Origin: Sindora glabra
Taxonomy: Eukaryota > Streptophyta > Magnoliopsida > Fabales > Fabaceae
Reading direction: 5' to 3'
Assembly (NCBI GenBank): GCA_020226215.1
Contig: CM035236.1
Span: forward strand, 6,329,001 to 6,393,000
Length of the DNA: 64,000 bases
A program made the position numbers and the translations under genes. How positions within the stretch are numbered: the first letter of the stretch is position 1; each line of letters begins with the position of its first letter. This document shows positions 46,183 to 59,708 of the stretch, piece after piece. The notes beneath the pieces were generated by a model, which saw nothing but the letters and a program-made list of their open reading frames with translations, was not told the origin of the DNA and searched no databases.

Positions 46183-46905
46183 TATATGAATCCTAATCTA
46201 TTATTTTTATCTCTTTCCGCCCATAATAGTAATTTTTTATAGGAATGAGGTAGAACTTCTCCTTTCCTAGCACAAACTTCTTTTACATGAACAACAGGAA
46301 ATTAGCCACAAGATTCATTCATAATATCTCTCATATTAGTTGTATGTGTATGAAATAGTTTAAGTTAAATTTATTGACGTGCTTAAATTAAATCAAGTCG
46401 GTTAATAAATTAGAGAGGAAAATGCATTGTCCTCTTCTTGAATTTTTATGAAATTGTATTAATTTTTTCTAATTTTAAAATTTATATAAACTTTTTTGAA
46501 ACATAAAATAATATTGTATTTAAATCTAAGTTTGAAATTTTCTTCAATCAAATAATGAGAAAAAATAATTATAGATTTGAATCAAATAATATATGATAAT
46601 TTCAGTATTTTATTATAAAAGATCTATTTGATTAAACTAAAAAATTTGAAAATATATGATTCTTATATTAAATTTTATCTTTTTCATCCATTATATTTTA
46701 ATTATTTGAATTTAATTAAAATACACTTTTATCAGAAAATATTCATTATATCTCATATTGGTATATATTACTTGATTTGTATCTTTAATCATGTTTTATT
46801 ATTATTTTATTAAAAAATTAAATTCAAATTTAAATATAACATTATTTTATATTTTAATAAAAGTTTGTATAAATTTTAAAATTAGAAAAAAGTCTATGTA
46901 ATTTT
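46183..46905. other. AT-rich intergenic stretch
   Basis: No gene or repeat that I can support. Confidence 0.5.
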
Positions 46906-46953
46906 ATTAAAACGATGAGAGAGTGAGAGAGGCAATATATTTTTCCCTTGATG

Positions 46954-47013
<60 letters not shown>

Positions 47014-47040
47014 CGATGAGAGGGAGAGGCAAAATATAAT
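46906..47040. repeat. Tandem duplication split by an AT microsatellite
   Basis: ATTAAAACGATGAGAGAGTG at 46906 recurs as ATTAAAACGATGAGAGGGAG at 47008, each followed by GAGGCAAWATAT. Between them is an (AT)n run at about 46955-47009. Confidence 0.85.
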
Positions 47041-47625
47041 ATATACATATATATAAGTAGAGAAGAAAGGTGTGGACAAATATGGGCACTCAATCCTACG
47101 ATTCACATGAAAGTTTGGAAACACATCAAGAGGGTGGGTGATTGGGTTGCACTAGCCACCACGTAGGTACCAAATATAACTATTATTACTTCCACTTTCT
47201 TCACCTACATGCAGTAGCTTCACTTTACAATTTCATGTATCAATTATTAGTCTCCCCTTTATTCGCGTCCCAGCAGCCCTTGTTTTATTTTGTTTGTTTT
47301 TATTTCCCTACTTTCTTTCTTCCATTTATTCATTTCCCTAACATTTGTCATATTAATAGGCCATGTTTTTGTTCCACTCATCCAAAGATTGCTTCTTTAG
47401 ATATTTCTCAATTTCTTTTTTTTTTTTAAAGAAAAATTAAAGAAAACAGAGGCACATGAACTGTCTGGCACTCGATGGGAGATTGAACCAATTAGAGATG
47501 GGTAGCATGTCACCTTGCTTACCGATATTAATTTTATGAAATGAGGAATGCGAGAATGGTTGGAGTGCTTTTTCTCTTTGCTTATTATGAAATGTGAATG
47601 TGGAAATTAGAAAGGGATCTGCACT
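47041..47625. other. Intergenic stretch
   Basis: No gene seen. The frame at 47142-47429 has low-complexity Phe/Leu-rich translation without a known domain. Confidence 0.5.
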
Positions 47626-48314
47626 ATTTGGATGCTTGATACCATGGATTGAAATAGAACAAAATTTAGAAAAATAAAAAAATTTATTTGACAGATATTA
47701 TGAAATGAAAATTATCATTTCTTAATAAAAGCAATAAAATAACTATTTTATCATTTATGAAATAATTTTTTGACATTTTTATATATTTTAACATTATCCT
47801 TGCTAATAAATAAAAAAAATCATATCTTTAAGATTTTTCTATTCAAATATTTTAGAAATTATATTTTTAGTGATAAAATTTAAAATAAAATATTTTTTAA
47901 CATTTTGTAAATTTAATTTTTATACTTTTATTATATAAAATTGTGTTAATTATAATTTTGATAATTAAACTCAAAATATAGTATTTTTTATTATTAATCA
48001 TATCATATATTTTACTATTTAACATACATGCTACACTACAAATTATATAAATATTTAGTTATAAATAAATAAAAAATGATAGTATCATCTTTTCTATAAA
48101 TATAATTTTAATTTTACACTTTTTTATTATATTACTATTATCATTAACATACGTTTTAACTTCATTTCTATAATATTTATCATATCAAATATAATTATAA
48201 AATAAAATACTTATTTCATTTATTTCATTTCTAGCCTAACTAGCCATAATTATAAAATAATTATTTCATTTCATTCGGCTACTTCCCATTTCATTTCATT
48301 ATATGATACCAAAT
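47626..48314. mobile_element. MITE-like element with ATTTGG ends
   Basis: Left end ATTTGGATGCTTGATACCAT and right end, reverse-complemented, ATTTGGTATCATATAATGAA share ATTTGG, GATACCAT and a following GAAAT. The 690-bp interior is AT-rich. Boundaries and class are uncertain; no target duplication found. Confidence 0.45.
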
Positions 48315-51300
48315 ATTGTTGGTATGTAAGGAGGAAAAAGAAAAAGTAGGTACAGGACACAAATGGAGTTTCAAAGGATTTATAACTAATGGTGTCAGAA
48401 TATGATTCATCAACAAGAATCCGGATCTTTGCTTAACTAGAAAGTTGATGTCCACTCTTTGGGTCCTACTTCTCTCTATTACTACTAACGAGCACTTCTA
48501 ATAATGCATTGTCGGCGATGCTCCGTAGAAGTTAGGTCACCCATAATTCATGATAAACCTTAAATAATCATCCCACCCTTTCTCCTAATTCCTTCTTTTA
48601 CGAATAGTAAAACAAACAATTTACTAAACACATTATTTCTTACATCTACACACGTATAATATTATTTTAATCAAATTGGTTTCATTCGTCAATAGGATGT
48701 TGACTCAGATTATTTTTTAAAAAAAATGTTTTCTTCAAACCATCCTAGTAAAATTTTTGTGAAAGCACTTGATAAAATTAATTAATTTCAGAAAATTCAT
48801 AAATCATGTGTCATTGGATTTGCCTTTAGATTTAGCATCAATTTATTTATGTTGAAAAGCATCTAGGAATTGATTAATTTTCATTTTCTTTTGATTGATG
48901 GAATCATTTTTTTATCTTCTAAACCTGAAGAGGACAAGATATATTCTTATTTTAAGAATCTCTGTTCATAGTTCATATCAGCGCGTATAATTAGAAGAAA
49001 AAAAAATAAAAGGAAATGATGTAATGATAAGAGAAAATTTCAACTCCACCCAAATTAAATAATATTAAAAATAGTCTTCACTAATAACTTTCCCAAATGA
49101 ATGTTGAAGTCATCAAATTACTAATGAGTATTTTTAAAAAAAAATTAATGTGCATGCTCATTTAGCAGCTCTTTTAGTATAGTGGTGTGAATCCTTGTTT
49201 CCACTGGGGATTGATGGGAAAAGTTAAAAAGCGATTATCTTGAAGCTGTTCAAGGTTGAATTAGGATTAGAATCGGTCTTTGTTAAAATGAGTGGGGATT
49301 AGAATATGTAATCTTAGGCTGTTAAAGCAGTACAGGATGGGACATAAGCCCACGCATCTTTTGGTTAGTGGGATACATCATTATGGCTACACAAAAAGTG
49401 GGAGCGAGCAAATCATTATCCTGAAATTAAGGTCCCAAATTGCCATTAGTCTTTGCATCTGAATCAAATTTCAATCTCTTCCATTACAAAGTCAAAAAGA
49501 AGAATTAACATGGTGTTAATTCAATTGAATGAATCTTGATCCCGAATTGAATTTATTTATAGATAAATGGGATGTGTTCAAATTTTAAAAATTATTTTTA
49601 TTAGAAGAAAAAAATTTACTAATATTCTAATTTTCAAAATGATTCTCCTCCTAGTATCTTACCCAAAAAAAAAGCTAAAAGAAGAGTAATCATATGGGAA
49701 TTATTTTCTACAAACAAAAAATTACACTTTTCTCTTCTTTATTAAATATTGAATACTATTTATTCTTGAATTGATATTATTAAACTTGTCAATATTTTTT
49801 AAAATATGAATTTGTTTTTGAATTATGAGTTGTTACAATATAGTTGAGTACTTATGAAGTCACGCTATGTTTTAAATCTTTATTATATTTAAAATCAATT
49901 ATTAAGTGCAAGAAAGGACTGGTTGTACCAGTGTGTTTGCTTGGAAAAGAAATTCGGTGGATTAAATATGAATAATTTCATGATACACCATTTATTAATA
50001 ATGGAAGGAAGATGATGCAACTAAAATATTATAGGAGTCAATTTTCCAATACCTCTTGTCAGCAGGTGGCTGGATACTTAGAAAATAAATAACCTTTCCA
50101 TTTATTCTATCAGCAATATATAAAAGTTGAGATTATTTTAAATAGGCTCCATTTATTCATTATTAAAACCAATTAATATGTATTAATAAAGTTTTCATAT
50201 GTTAATTCCATAAATAAAGGATTTGAATTTTGAAAATGACATACTAAAAAGAGAAAAAATGATTAATGTCCTAATTTTTTTAATTAGTTATTCTTTTATT
50301 TGGTGATTTAAAAAAATCAATTAATATTTAATACAGATATATTTATTAAAAATGTTAAGTAAAATTAAAATTAATAATCTAAAATTATAAAATGAAATAG
50401 ACTTAATTCTTTTCAATCAATAAATAAACAGAAATATAGAAACTAGTCCATTGATTTGAGACGTCGGGGGTAGAATTTGACTTTGTACAGTAAACATTGA
50501 AAAAGAAAAAGATATTATTAAAATGGGTGTTCTAGCAACTTTCGCTTTACGGGATGATTGACATAATCACAATATTCATATGATTAATCATCCGGGGCGT
50601 TGGTATTTACTTAATTTATTAAAATTAAAATATGTATTAATAGAAACAATCCGATTGGACGCACATCAAAGTGACATGAAAGCCAGCCAATTATTGGTAG
50701 TTCTCATGTCATCTGTACTCTTATCTTTGAATGATAAATTACGTGGTAGAGAGGAAGGGGGACACGTAGATGGGATTGGGGAGAGACATAGAGGGCCCAC
50801 CAATGATTTGGTATGATGGGCATTTGATTCCGTGGGAGGCGAGGCTGATGATTTTGGAGCGTACAAGTTGGCAGTGACCGAGGAAGACATTGTATCATGT
50901 CACTCGAGAATTTGAGATTAGGTTTTTGCTCCTTCCCCCCTTTAAGGCCAACCCGCCATGTTGCTTTCCTCCTCCGACTCCTCGCTTTCCCTTTCGCACT
51001 CGTCCTTAATCCTTAATTTCTTTTAATTTTTTTCATTATGCTCAGCGATGAACAACTAAAATCAACAAAAATAATCTTATTTTTCTTAAAATTTAATGAG
51101 ATTCTACAAATATTTTTTAATTTAAAATTTAACTAATTTCTCTTATATTTTCCAAACCATACAAAAACTCTTTTCAAAGACAAAAATGTTACACTAAAAT
51201 TTAAATTTAAATGATTTCATCATCAAATATTCAGAATTCACAATTACTTTGTTTGAACTCTAATCATCTATTATAATTTTAATCAGAAAAGTTTGAATTA

Positions 51301-54300
51301 AAGTTTAAATATAACATTTTTACTTTTCAAGAAAAAGGTGCAATTAGAATTTTTTTTATAATAGTAAGAATTATTAATCTAATGGACACATACAAACAAG
51401 AATCTAGAATTAAATTGTTCCGTTCATTTTGATAAAAATATTCTTTTAAATATAATTATAAAAATATTAAAATAAGAGAAACTATTTTATTTATTTAATA
51501 TAAAATATGAAAAATTGAGAGAACGTTATCTCTTCCATTTTAAAAAAAATTAATTTTCTTTATATCCAAACTTGTAAATATTATTTTTTTAAGTCATGAA
51601 TGCAAGTGATGTATTACATGTTAATTATAATATATGCAAATAATATTTTATATGAAAAATGCATTTCAACAAAACAAAACGTGAACCTCAATTTATAATG
51701 GAAGACAACACAATCAAAAGAAAAAAGTAATATCTGAATGAAAGGTTCTTGACGCATTAAGAACATGTTTAATTAAGACAAAATGCTACAAGTTTAATGC
51801 TTTGAAAATTTTCACATGTGGTATGTTTCTAGATTAATAAAAAATTAGCAAATAACAATTTTGAATGGCCTTGTACTATATATATATATAATTTAATGAT
51901 TCTTATGTAAGAATTTTATTATCCATAAAATATTTTAATATACATACAATCATAGATCCATAGAAAAAGTACAAAAATTACACAAATAAAATAAAAAGTC
52001 TTGAATTACCTGACCCTCTTGCTGCATTTATGATATTAGATTGAGATATTAGTTGAATCACTGCCCACACATCCTCAAATGAGTCTTAGAAAGAATTGTA
52101 AATAATAAATTATAATATGATGCGAAACTGCAATTCACCTTATAAGGAAGTGGGTAGAAATTCAAATCTTAATTAAAATTTAATTAAGATTAATTGATCC
52201 ATCACAATTAATATAGAATTAGGGTATATGCACACACTTTAGAATTATATTACAATATAAAGTTTAGGTATTATTATTATATTAATGATATTAAATTATT
52301 ATTTAATTCAAATATATATATTAAAACATGTTAATTCACGTAATTATTTTACATCTTATAGTATGTCTACATTCTTATAAAAGATACAAACTTAATTTTA
52401 AAATGATTATTTATTGAATAAAAGTTTAATATGCGATGAATATGCACACCAAGTGTCCAATTCCAGGGAACAATGGCTTACTCAGCGTCTACGCTCCTCC
52501 ACTACATACATCTAACATGTTCCGCTCAGCGCTGACTCAGACTCACCCAGACTCAACGCAACTGCGCTCCTCTCGTGCATTTTTCCCATCCCAAATTGAC
52601 AAGCCGACAATATCATCTTTTGGTTGGATGGTGTTTTTAAATACTCATCTATCCTTTCATTCTATAGATTTCTGTTCCAAGTATCCTTTCATTTTATTTT
52701 TTTTCTCCTCTAAATGGCAAACATCAAAGTTTCAAATTATTCGGCAAACTAGCTGAACCTTCGCATCAAATTATCTCGATATAATATTTCAGAATTATAT
52801 GATTTATGTAAATAAATAAATAAATTTAAAATTTTTTAAATAATTATGAGACTTGTTTAAAATATTTTATTTTGATTCCACAATTCAACAATTTAGACTA
52901 TACAACTGTCGATGGAGTCCGCAATTATTTATCTCTGTCCAATAATACACGTCTAAACAACTAGGTTTCATGTTTTTCGTTTTTGCAATCAATGGCTAGA
53001 ATGAATCTAAATTGTAAGTTAAGGGTAGTTAGGAGAATAGGAGGATAGTCCATTATTTTTTGTTGTCTTTCGGAGATGCTTTATTAATCAAACCACTACC
53101 TGCACCTGCAACTGTTTTCAATCATAATTTGATAAAAGATTGTACCATAATTGGTTTGTCTGCTTGGTATCTTAAGTCACGGGTGAGCAAAATCTGCAAT
53201 TGAGAAAGTATTAATATAATTACTAAATAAATATAGTTACTTTTCGTAATTAACTAAAGCAAATATCAACTCATAGTAATATGATATCATGATATGGCAT
53301 AATAAATAGTAAGTAATATCACCGTGTAAATAATACCATTATATATGATATAATAAAAATTCAGATATTTTTCCCTAATTAAAACCTGCATAGTTTTCTT
53401 CTTTTTATTGCATAAAATGATTTAACAAGCTGTGTGCTATCATTTTTTTTTTATCACAAAGATGACATATCCAGCATGAATATTTTAGGTAAATAAATTA
53501 ACTATATGCTGTTATTTATTTATATATTATTGTATCAATTACAGAAGTATCAAATTTTTTTATTATAATTAAAAAAATTTAATTATTTATATTTTTAATG
53601 ATATATCTTTTTTATTTACTGATAGTATAAAATATTTTATAATAATGATAAATTAAATTAAAATTATTTCTTAAATTTCTGCATTTTTTATTAGTAAGAT
53701 AACGTCGAAGACAATTATAAATATTCTCACTCATATAGATGAGTTTTGCATAAAAATTTGAAATTCACCTATATAAGAGAAAGGAAGTGATTTTGAAGTA
53801 TTTTTAGAATTCTATCTCAATAATTTTTTCAATTGGAATTAATTTGTAATCAAATTATTTTAGATAAAGTTGTATTTAACAACTATAATTTAATAGGGAT
53901 AGACATATATGATGCGTACATGAGAAAGCCTTTTCTAAATTTTATAGTTCAACATGCGCTCTTATCCACACATAAATGCATACCTTAACACACACAACAC
54001 ACAATTCAAGGGTCTTGAGAGTGGCCATGCAGTTTATAGATTGCTTAGCAGCTGCTTCTCCACTTAAAATAGAGTTGATAGAATATTACCTTAAATTTAA
54101 GAGGGCAAAAAATTCTGTCCTTATCCAAAATCTATATTATAAAAAGTACAAATATGATGAGTCAGAGAGATGCAAAAGAAGGAGGTGCTTAACATGGAAA
54201 ATAGAAAGAAGAATCACTTGACAAAAGATGCAGTCATAATAATTATTATGCACATATTAATTATTTTTAACTATCTTTAGAATATATGTATATATATAAA

Positions 54301-54480
54301 ACAAACTTTGATTAAAACCATTTTATGTAATATATGGAAAAAATTTAATGAAATATTGTTATACGTAGGCGTATAAAAAAGTTTAATGGGTCCAACCAAA
54401 TTCTATTTTTGTATTATGCAAATGTGATATTTGCAATATGAGGCCAGGGAGCATCATAATCAAAGGCACCGACTTTGAAT
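48315..54480. other. Long AT-rich intergenic region
   Basis: About 6 kb with no gene, element or RNA that I can support. Less AT-rich patches lie at about 50560-50960 (with GGATGATT and AATCATCC inverted around 50555-50590) and 52440-52620; the frames there (50580-50816, 52436-52756) have no recognisable domain. The frame at 53976-54221 is likewise unrecognised. Confidence 0.5.
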
Positions 54481-54491
54481 AAAGGGAAAGA

Positions 54492-54507
54492 GGGGGGGGG
54501 GGGGGGG
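54492..54507. repeat. G16 homopolymer
   Basis: Sixteen consecutive G, extremely unusual in such AT-rich DNA. It marks the left edge of a GC-rich island. It is also a place where read or assembly errors are likely. Confidence 0.9.
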
Positions 54508-54513
54508 TTTAAC

Positions 54514-54830
54514 TTGCCCCGCTAGAACTCTTTTGGTAGAGCGTGTTGTTGGGTGGAGATGGTTTCCATCATGCTTTGCGTTTGAAAGCGGTGAAAGCAA
54601 AGACCGCAATTAGTGACTGCCCACACCGCACGCAGTACTGTGGTGGAACATTGTAGCAAGCCGGTCCCACTGTAGGGGTAGACTTATTTGCCGAGCCCAA
54701 CATAATTGGTTCATAGGGTGGTAAGCGGCAAAAACAGTTGGAACCCTTTGGGGGTTATGTTGTGGCACAAAGTCGCGGCAATAGGGTCCCATCTGGGCGC
54801 AGACGGTGCATATATTGGGGGAAAAATTAA
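54514..54830. other. Unexplained GC-rich island
   Basis: About 310 bp with roughly balanced base composition between very AT-rich flanks. A piece near 54520-54545 (GCTAGAACTCTTTTGGTAGAGCG) resembles a tRNA D-arm / polymerase III A box, which hints at a SINE-like or tRNA-derived origin, but no good B box follows at tRNA spacing and no cloverleaf can be drawn. On the - strand 54610-54792 is open but unrecognisable. Confidence 0.4.
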
Positions 54831-56454
54831 GTTACATTAATGTATTATTAAATTTAATTATTATATTTTATTATATAATATTGAAAGATTATTAATTTGA
54901 TATATAATTAAATTTAATAATATGTTAATATATTACTGTAACAGAATTGCGTCATAAACTCCTTTGAAATGAAATCTGTGTCTGGGGATGCCTACCCACA
55001 TGCTAATTGCATCCATCTTTCCTCTGCACGCGCTCTCTATTGGAGCAGCGTAGTTTGTGGATTTCTCGTGCGTGGACATAAAATTAAGCGTGATCTATAT
55101 GGTTCAGGCTCCACTATAAAGAAAATATAAATATATATATACATATATATTTGTATGCATATATAATGTAATATTTTACATTATATGATGGAATAAGAGA
55201 TCCGGATGATGTTAGTTTTGACTTTAAAATTGTGTGCATATTTAAGTATGTTCCGTATTTTTCTGCGCTCGTCTTAATTCATTACACTAACAAAAGGAAT
55301 ATAAGATACATGATTTTCTATATTTAGGGTAAATGAAATATAACTCCTAGAATATAACATCCCCGGATCACAAACGGGAAAAAAAATTCACATTATCTTT
55401 AAATTAAACATGATAGAACTGATCAGTAAATGACTATTCTGTTCGAGAAGTACAAGGGTCCGGTGCATGTACAGACGCGAGAAAATAATACAGTGCAATT
55501 ATAAGCATGCCCTTATGGGGCGAGGGGATGTCATGATGACGTCATTTTACTGAATATTTGTTTATTGGGGGACTTTGACCCATATATGGGGATAGTGATA
55601 GTCGAGTAAAAGTAAATCAATTTTTTTTTAATTTTATAGCTTATTATTAAAGATAAAATATTATCTTATTCGTACTTTATTAAAGATAAAATTTATCCTA
55701 TTTCCATATCCCATAGGACAAATGGAGTTTCACAGCAACTTTAAAAAAATAATAAAAGAATAAAAGAATTAAAAAATATTAATTTTAAAATTAAGAATTA
55801 TATATTTATATAATTATTAAGTAAATTCAAAAATTGGAAAATAAAGAATGAATAAAAAATTATATTTTAATATTACAAATTATATAATTAATATAATATT
55901 ATAATATTGGTATAAATTCATATATAATTAATTTAAATAATTTAAAATATTAATATATTATCAATAAAATATTATTATTATTTTCTATCTTTATTATTTT
56001 AATTAAAATATTAATATATTTTTAAATTTTTAAATAATTAAATTATTAAAACTTCTTTGACAATACTACTTTCAAACTCAAAATTTCTCAAAGAAATGAG
56101 TTTAATAAGTTTTAAACTCAATTTTCACAAATAAATGTTTTAATGCATGTATTACACTTTCCTAAAGAATTTTATGCTTGTAGGATACAACAAAGTTTAA
56201 AACTCTCCAATTTAGAATAATGAAAATAGTTTTGTAGATAGCTTTATTTATAATTGTTGAACAAATATAACTTAGTATAGTAATTGTTGCAAACAATTGC
56301 ATCTTTTTATAGCAACTTCTTAGTTAATAATTATTATAAATAGTTATATCTTTGAAACTATAAAAATATTTGTTCATACCACTACCATATTATAAATATT
56401 TGTTTATACTAAGTAATTGCTGCAAACAAGTGCCTTATATCTTCATCATCCTAA
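54831..56454. other. AT-rich intergenic stretch
   Basis: No gene recognised. At about 56006-56052 lies a 47-bp AT-rich string very similar to 59715-59762 on the far side of the copia composite. Confidence 0.5.
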
Positions 56455-58149
56455 CGGGTCGTTAATTCTGGGGCCACTACCATATGACAGGCAATCCTAG
56501 TCTATTCTCCTCTTTCCAACCTCATACCACTACCCTTCATGCTACTTTAACAAATGGATCCACCTCTCCTATCTTAGGTTCTAGGACTACTAATGCAACC
56601 GCATCAATTTCATTTACTTCAATATTGAGTTTACCTAATTTTTCTTTTAATCTCATTTCTATCAGTAAACTCACACGATTCTTAAACTGTTGTATCTCAT
56701 TCTTTCCGGATCATTGTTTGTTTTAGGATCTTACGATGAAGCAGACTATTGGTAAAGGTTATGAGTTTGGAGGCCTCTACATCCTTGATATGCAAGTTCT
56801 AAGATTCATTGCCTGTTCTAGTATTCTGACTCCTTTTGAGGCATATTGTCGATTGGGTCATCCTTCTTTACTTTCCCTAAAAAAAGTCTACCTTTAATTT
56901 CAATATTTATCTTCCTTAGATTGCGAGTCATGTTAATATGCCAAACATCATCATCTTCCTTCTATTTCTAGGGTCAATAAATGAGTTGTGACCCCATTTA
57001 AGTTAGTTCATTCTGATGTCTGGGGTCCTTATTTTATAACCTCTAAATTTGGTTTTAAGTATTTTGTTACTTTTGTTAATGACTACTCCTGTGTTACCTA
57101 GTTATATTTAATGAAAAATTGTTCTAAGTTATTTTCTCATTTTTATGTTTTTTATGCTAAGATCAAAACTCAATTCAATATTTCTGTGCATACTTTACGA
57201 AGTGACAATGCAAAAGAATACTTTTCAAATTCCTTTCAGTCTTACATTTTTCAGAATGGAATTCTTTACCAACCTTTATGTGTTGATACACCATCCTAGA
57301 ATGGGGTTGCCAAACAAAAGAATAGACATTGACTTAAAGTTGAACAAGCCCTTCTCTTTCAAATGAATGTTCCTAAGCAGTTTTGGGTAGATGTTATTTC
57401 CACTGCTTACTTTCTAATCAACCAGATGCCTTCTTTGTGCTTGATGGTGGTATTCCTTATACTACCTTTTTTCTTTCTAAAAACTTATTTCCTATTGAAC
57501 CTTGAATATTTGGTTGTACTTGCTTTGTTTGGAATGTTCATCCTCAAATCACTAAATTAGACCCTAAATCTCTTAAGTGTGCTTTTTTTAGATACTCTCG
57601 CCTTATACAAGTATTTTTCGCTTGACCTTAATCATTATCTTGTATTTATTGATATCACCTTTCATGAATATACTCCTTTCTTCTCTTCAACTCCTTCGAG
57701 CCAAGAAAAGGAAGATAATTTATTAATATATATTGTCCCTTTATCACATCCAGAACTTGCTCCTACACCACTTACGGAACTTAGTCGACTACCCATTATA
57801 CATGTCTACTCCAGATGTCAACTGGATGTTGCTACCTCTCATCCAGCCTCTTGCCCTTCATCATCACCTTCGTCGTCAAATCCTATCTTAAGTGAACCTA
57901 ATCCTAACCTTAATCTCCCCATTGCTTTATGAAAAGGTAAACGCTATTGTACTTATCCTATTTCATCCTTTGTTTCCTATAATTAATTGTCACCTTCTTC
58001 TTGCTTTTTTATTACTTCTCTAGACTCTATTTTAGTTTCTAAAACTATTCATGAAGCTTTGACCCACCTAGGTTAACGTGATGCTATGTTAGAAGAGTTA
58101 ACAGCCCTTGATATTAATGGCACATAGGATTTAGTGGATTTACCTACCT
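56455..58149 (+). pseudogene. Copia 3 protease-integrase-RT fragment
   Basis: A sense fragment without LTR. The protease site near 56462 reads NSGAT, so the catalytic Asp is Asn, and one base is missing just after it. Core motifs follow: LSLPNFSFNLISISKLT, then in the integrase LVHSDVWGPYF, FVTFVNDYS, TLRSDNAKEYFSNSF and VAKQKNRH, where Lys replaces the expected catalytic Glu. NVPKQFWVDVISTAYFLINQ and the start of reverse transcriptase (TIHEALTHLG, MLEELTALDINGT) complete it. It breaks off after DLVDLP at about 58149, where antisense copia 4 begins. Stops and shifts are frequent. Confidence 0.82.
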
Positions 58150-59088
58150 TAACAATTGCAATAACAGATGAAGTAGTGAATTTCAGTGACTCCTGTGGAA
58201 ATTGAGAGAACTCATCAATAGAAACTGAAGTAATTTTTTCAGAAGATGTTGTGGTGTAAGCAACATTTGCTAACTGAGCTTTTTAATGTTTATTTTGAAG
58301 TTTCTTATAGTTATGCTTTGTATGCCTTGACTCATGACAATAGTAACACCTAATACCACTTGACTTTTGATTGTGATTGTCACAATTGGCAATTCCTCTC
58401 ATTCTATTTTTCTTGTGATGGTTTTGGCTACCACAACTCACAAGTGCACTATTGTTACCGGTAGGAGGATAAGATTGGAAATTCTCTATTTGAAGTAATC
58501 TAGAAAAAATGTCCTAGACAGAAGGCATCTTAGGTTCAAATAAAATTTAGGATTTAGAAGCTTCAAATTCTATGGAAAAACTGGTAAGGAAACTTATTAC
58601 AGACATCTTTTTTTGTTGAGTCCGTTAGACCTTTACATCAGGACTAAAAGGTAGTAACACATTAACCTCCTCATGAACACACTTAAAGTCCATGAAATAA
58701 GCTGTGAGGGACCTATCACGTTTCTTCAAATAGTAAAATGCACTATACACCTCATAAATACGAGAAATATTCCCTTTTTCAAAGTGCAAAAAATTTAAAT
58801 AGTCCATTAATTCCTTTACGAGCTCACAATGATTAATCAAACTAAGTACCTCATTATTAATCGAATTTCATATTTGTAAAAATAGTTAAGCATTATCTCT
58901 CAATTAAGCTTGCTTTGTGCTATCTATAAGAGGATTACAGGTAAGATGATCATCTTGATTGATACTCTGTAAATAGAATCGAATTGTCTTACTCCAATCC
59001 AAATAATTGATTCATTAAGCTTATAATCAGTGATCTTTGTTATCACAGGAATAACTTCTGCTGTAACAAGTGCTTTATTTTTTACCAT
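58150..59088 (-). pseudogene. Copia 4 gag remnant
   Basis: From the ATG at 59088 it reads MVKNKALVTAEVIPVITKIT then loses frame; later pieces read LINHCELVKELMDYL, GNISRIYEVYSAFY and SLTAYFMDFKCVHEEVNVLL, typical of copia gag (UBN2-type). The zinc knuckle at about 58330-58290 reads CYYCHESRHTKHNY: two Cys and the His are kept and the last Cys is Tyr. A stop follows SPDVKV at about 58622. Not functional. Confidence 0.78.
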
Positions 59089-59462
59089 TAGGGAGATGCA
59101 ACATTGTGCAACCAAATTAAGCAATAGAACTAATGATCCAAACACCCTAAATAGGGTTAAACATAGTCCACAATAAGCCTTACAACCCAGAAGCTTACAT
59201 AATAGTACTGAAATAGAACCTATACACTAAAAAATAAGAGGGAAATGGTTAGAAAGGTTAATTCGACGCTAGATGAGAAGGGACGAAGACAAGACGCCTG
59301 TATACGTGCCTTCACACACTAGCACGTGTGAGAGAATGTCTAAAACCAAAGCGATGCGTAAAAGTCACGCACATCATTGATGGCTACTGGATTTCGAGGA
59401 CAAGCCCAACTCGAGGTAGTGAGTCTCTTAGGGCAGGTGGTGATAACCCCTAAGAGATCTAA

Positions 59463-59478
59463 CCAACTCTGGATACCA
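59463..59478 (-). other. Primer binding site of copia 4
   Basis: On the - strand TGGTATCCAGAG begins directly after the LTR end TTTTCA. It resembles the initiator-tRNA-Met site TGGTATCAGAGC with one extra C. Confidence 0.75.
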
Positions 59479-59708
59479 TGAAAAGAATTAGAGAGAGAAA
59501 TAGAGACTGATGAGAAATAAGGACTGTTTATATTGAATTCTGATGATATATTATCGGAATATGTGTACATATATATATATATGCAGTTAATGTATCTAAA
59601 AATAGAAAACAAATAATCCTACATTAATGGCTTATCATAATCAAGCTAGTAATATCCTTATAATTATGTACAGAGATTATAAAGATTTTCACAAATCTTT
59701 CCTTAACA
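59479..59708 (-). repeat. 5' LTR of copia 4 (antisense)
   Basis: On the - strand it starts TGTTAAGGAAAGATTTG and ends AATTCTTTTCA, a canonical TG...CA LTR of 230 bp, confirmed by the adjoining primer binding site. A short AT microsatellite lies inside (about 59568-59582). No second LTR of this element is in the window. Confidence 0.78.

Larger units (their letters stand above)
58150..59708 (-). mobile_element. Copia 4 5' half, antisense (LTR, PBS, gag)
   Basis: Read on the - strand: LTR 59708-59479, primer binding site, leader, and gag to 58150, where it is fused to copia 3. Protease, integrase and reverse transcriptase of this element are absent, so it is truncated at the junction. Confidence 0.8.

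Noticed and set aside
50580..50898. Overlapping frames on both strands
   Set aside because: Moderately GC-rich patch with frames on both strands; none shows a known domain or start context.
52436..52756. 106-codon open frame
   Set aside because: No domain, biased composition in its second half, no splice or promoter context.
54520..54600. tRNA gene
   Set aside because: Only the D-arm-like piece is present; no T-arm, anticodon stem or acceptor pairing can be drawn.
54610..54792. 60-codon open frame on the - strand in the GC-rich island
   Set aside because: GC-rich DNA has fewer stops by chance; the translation has no recognisable domain.
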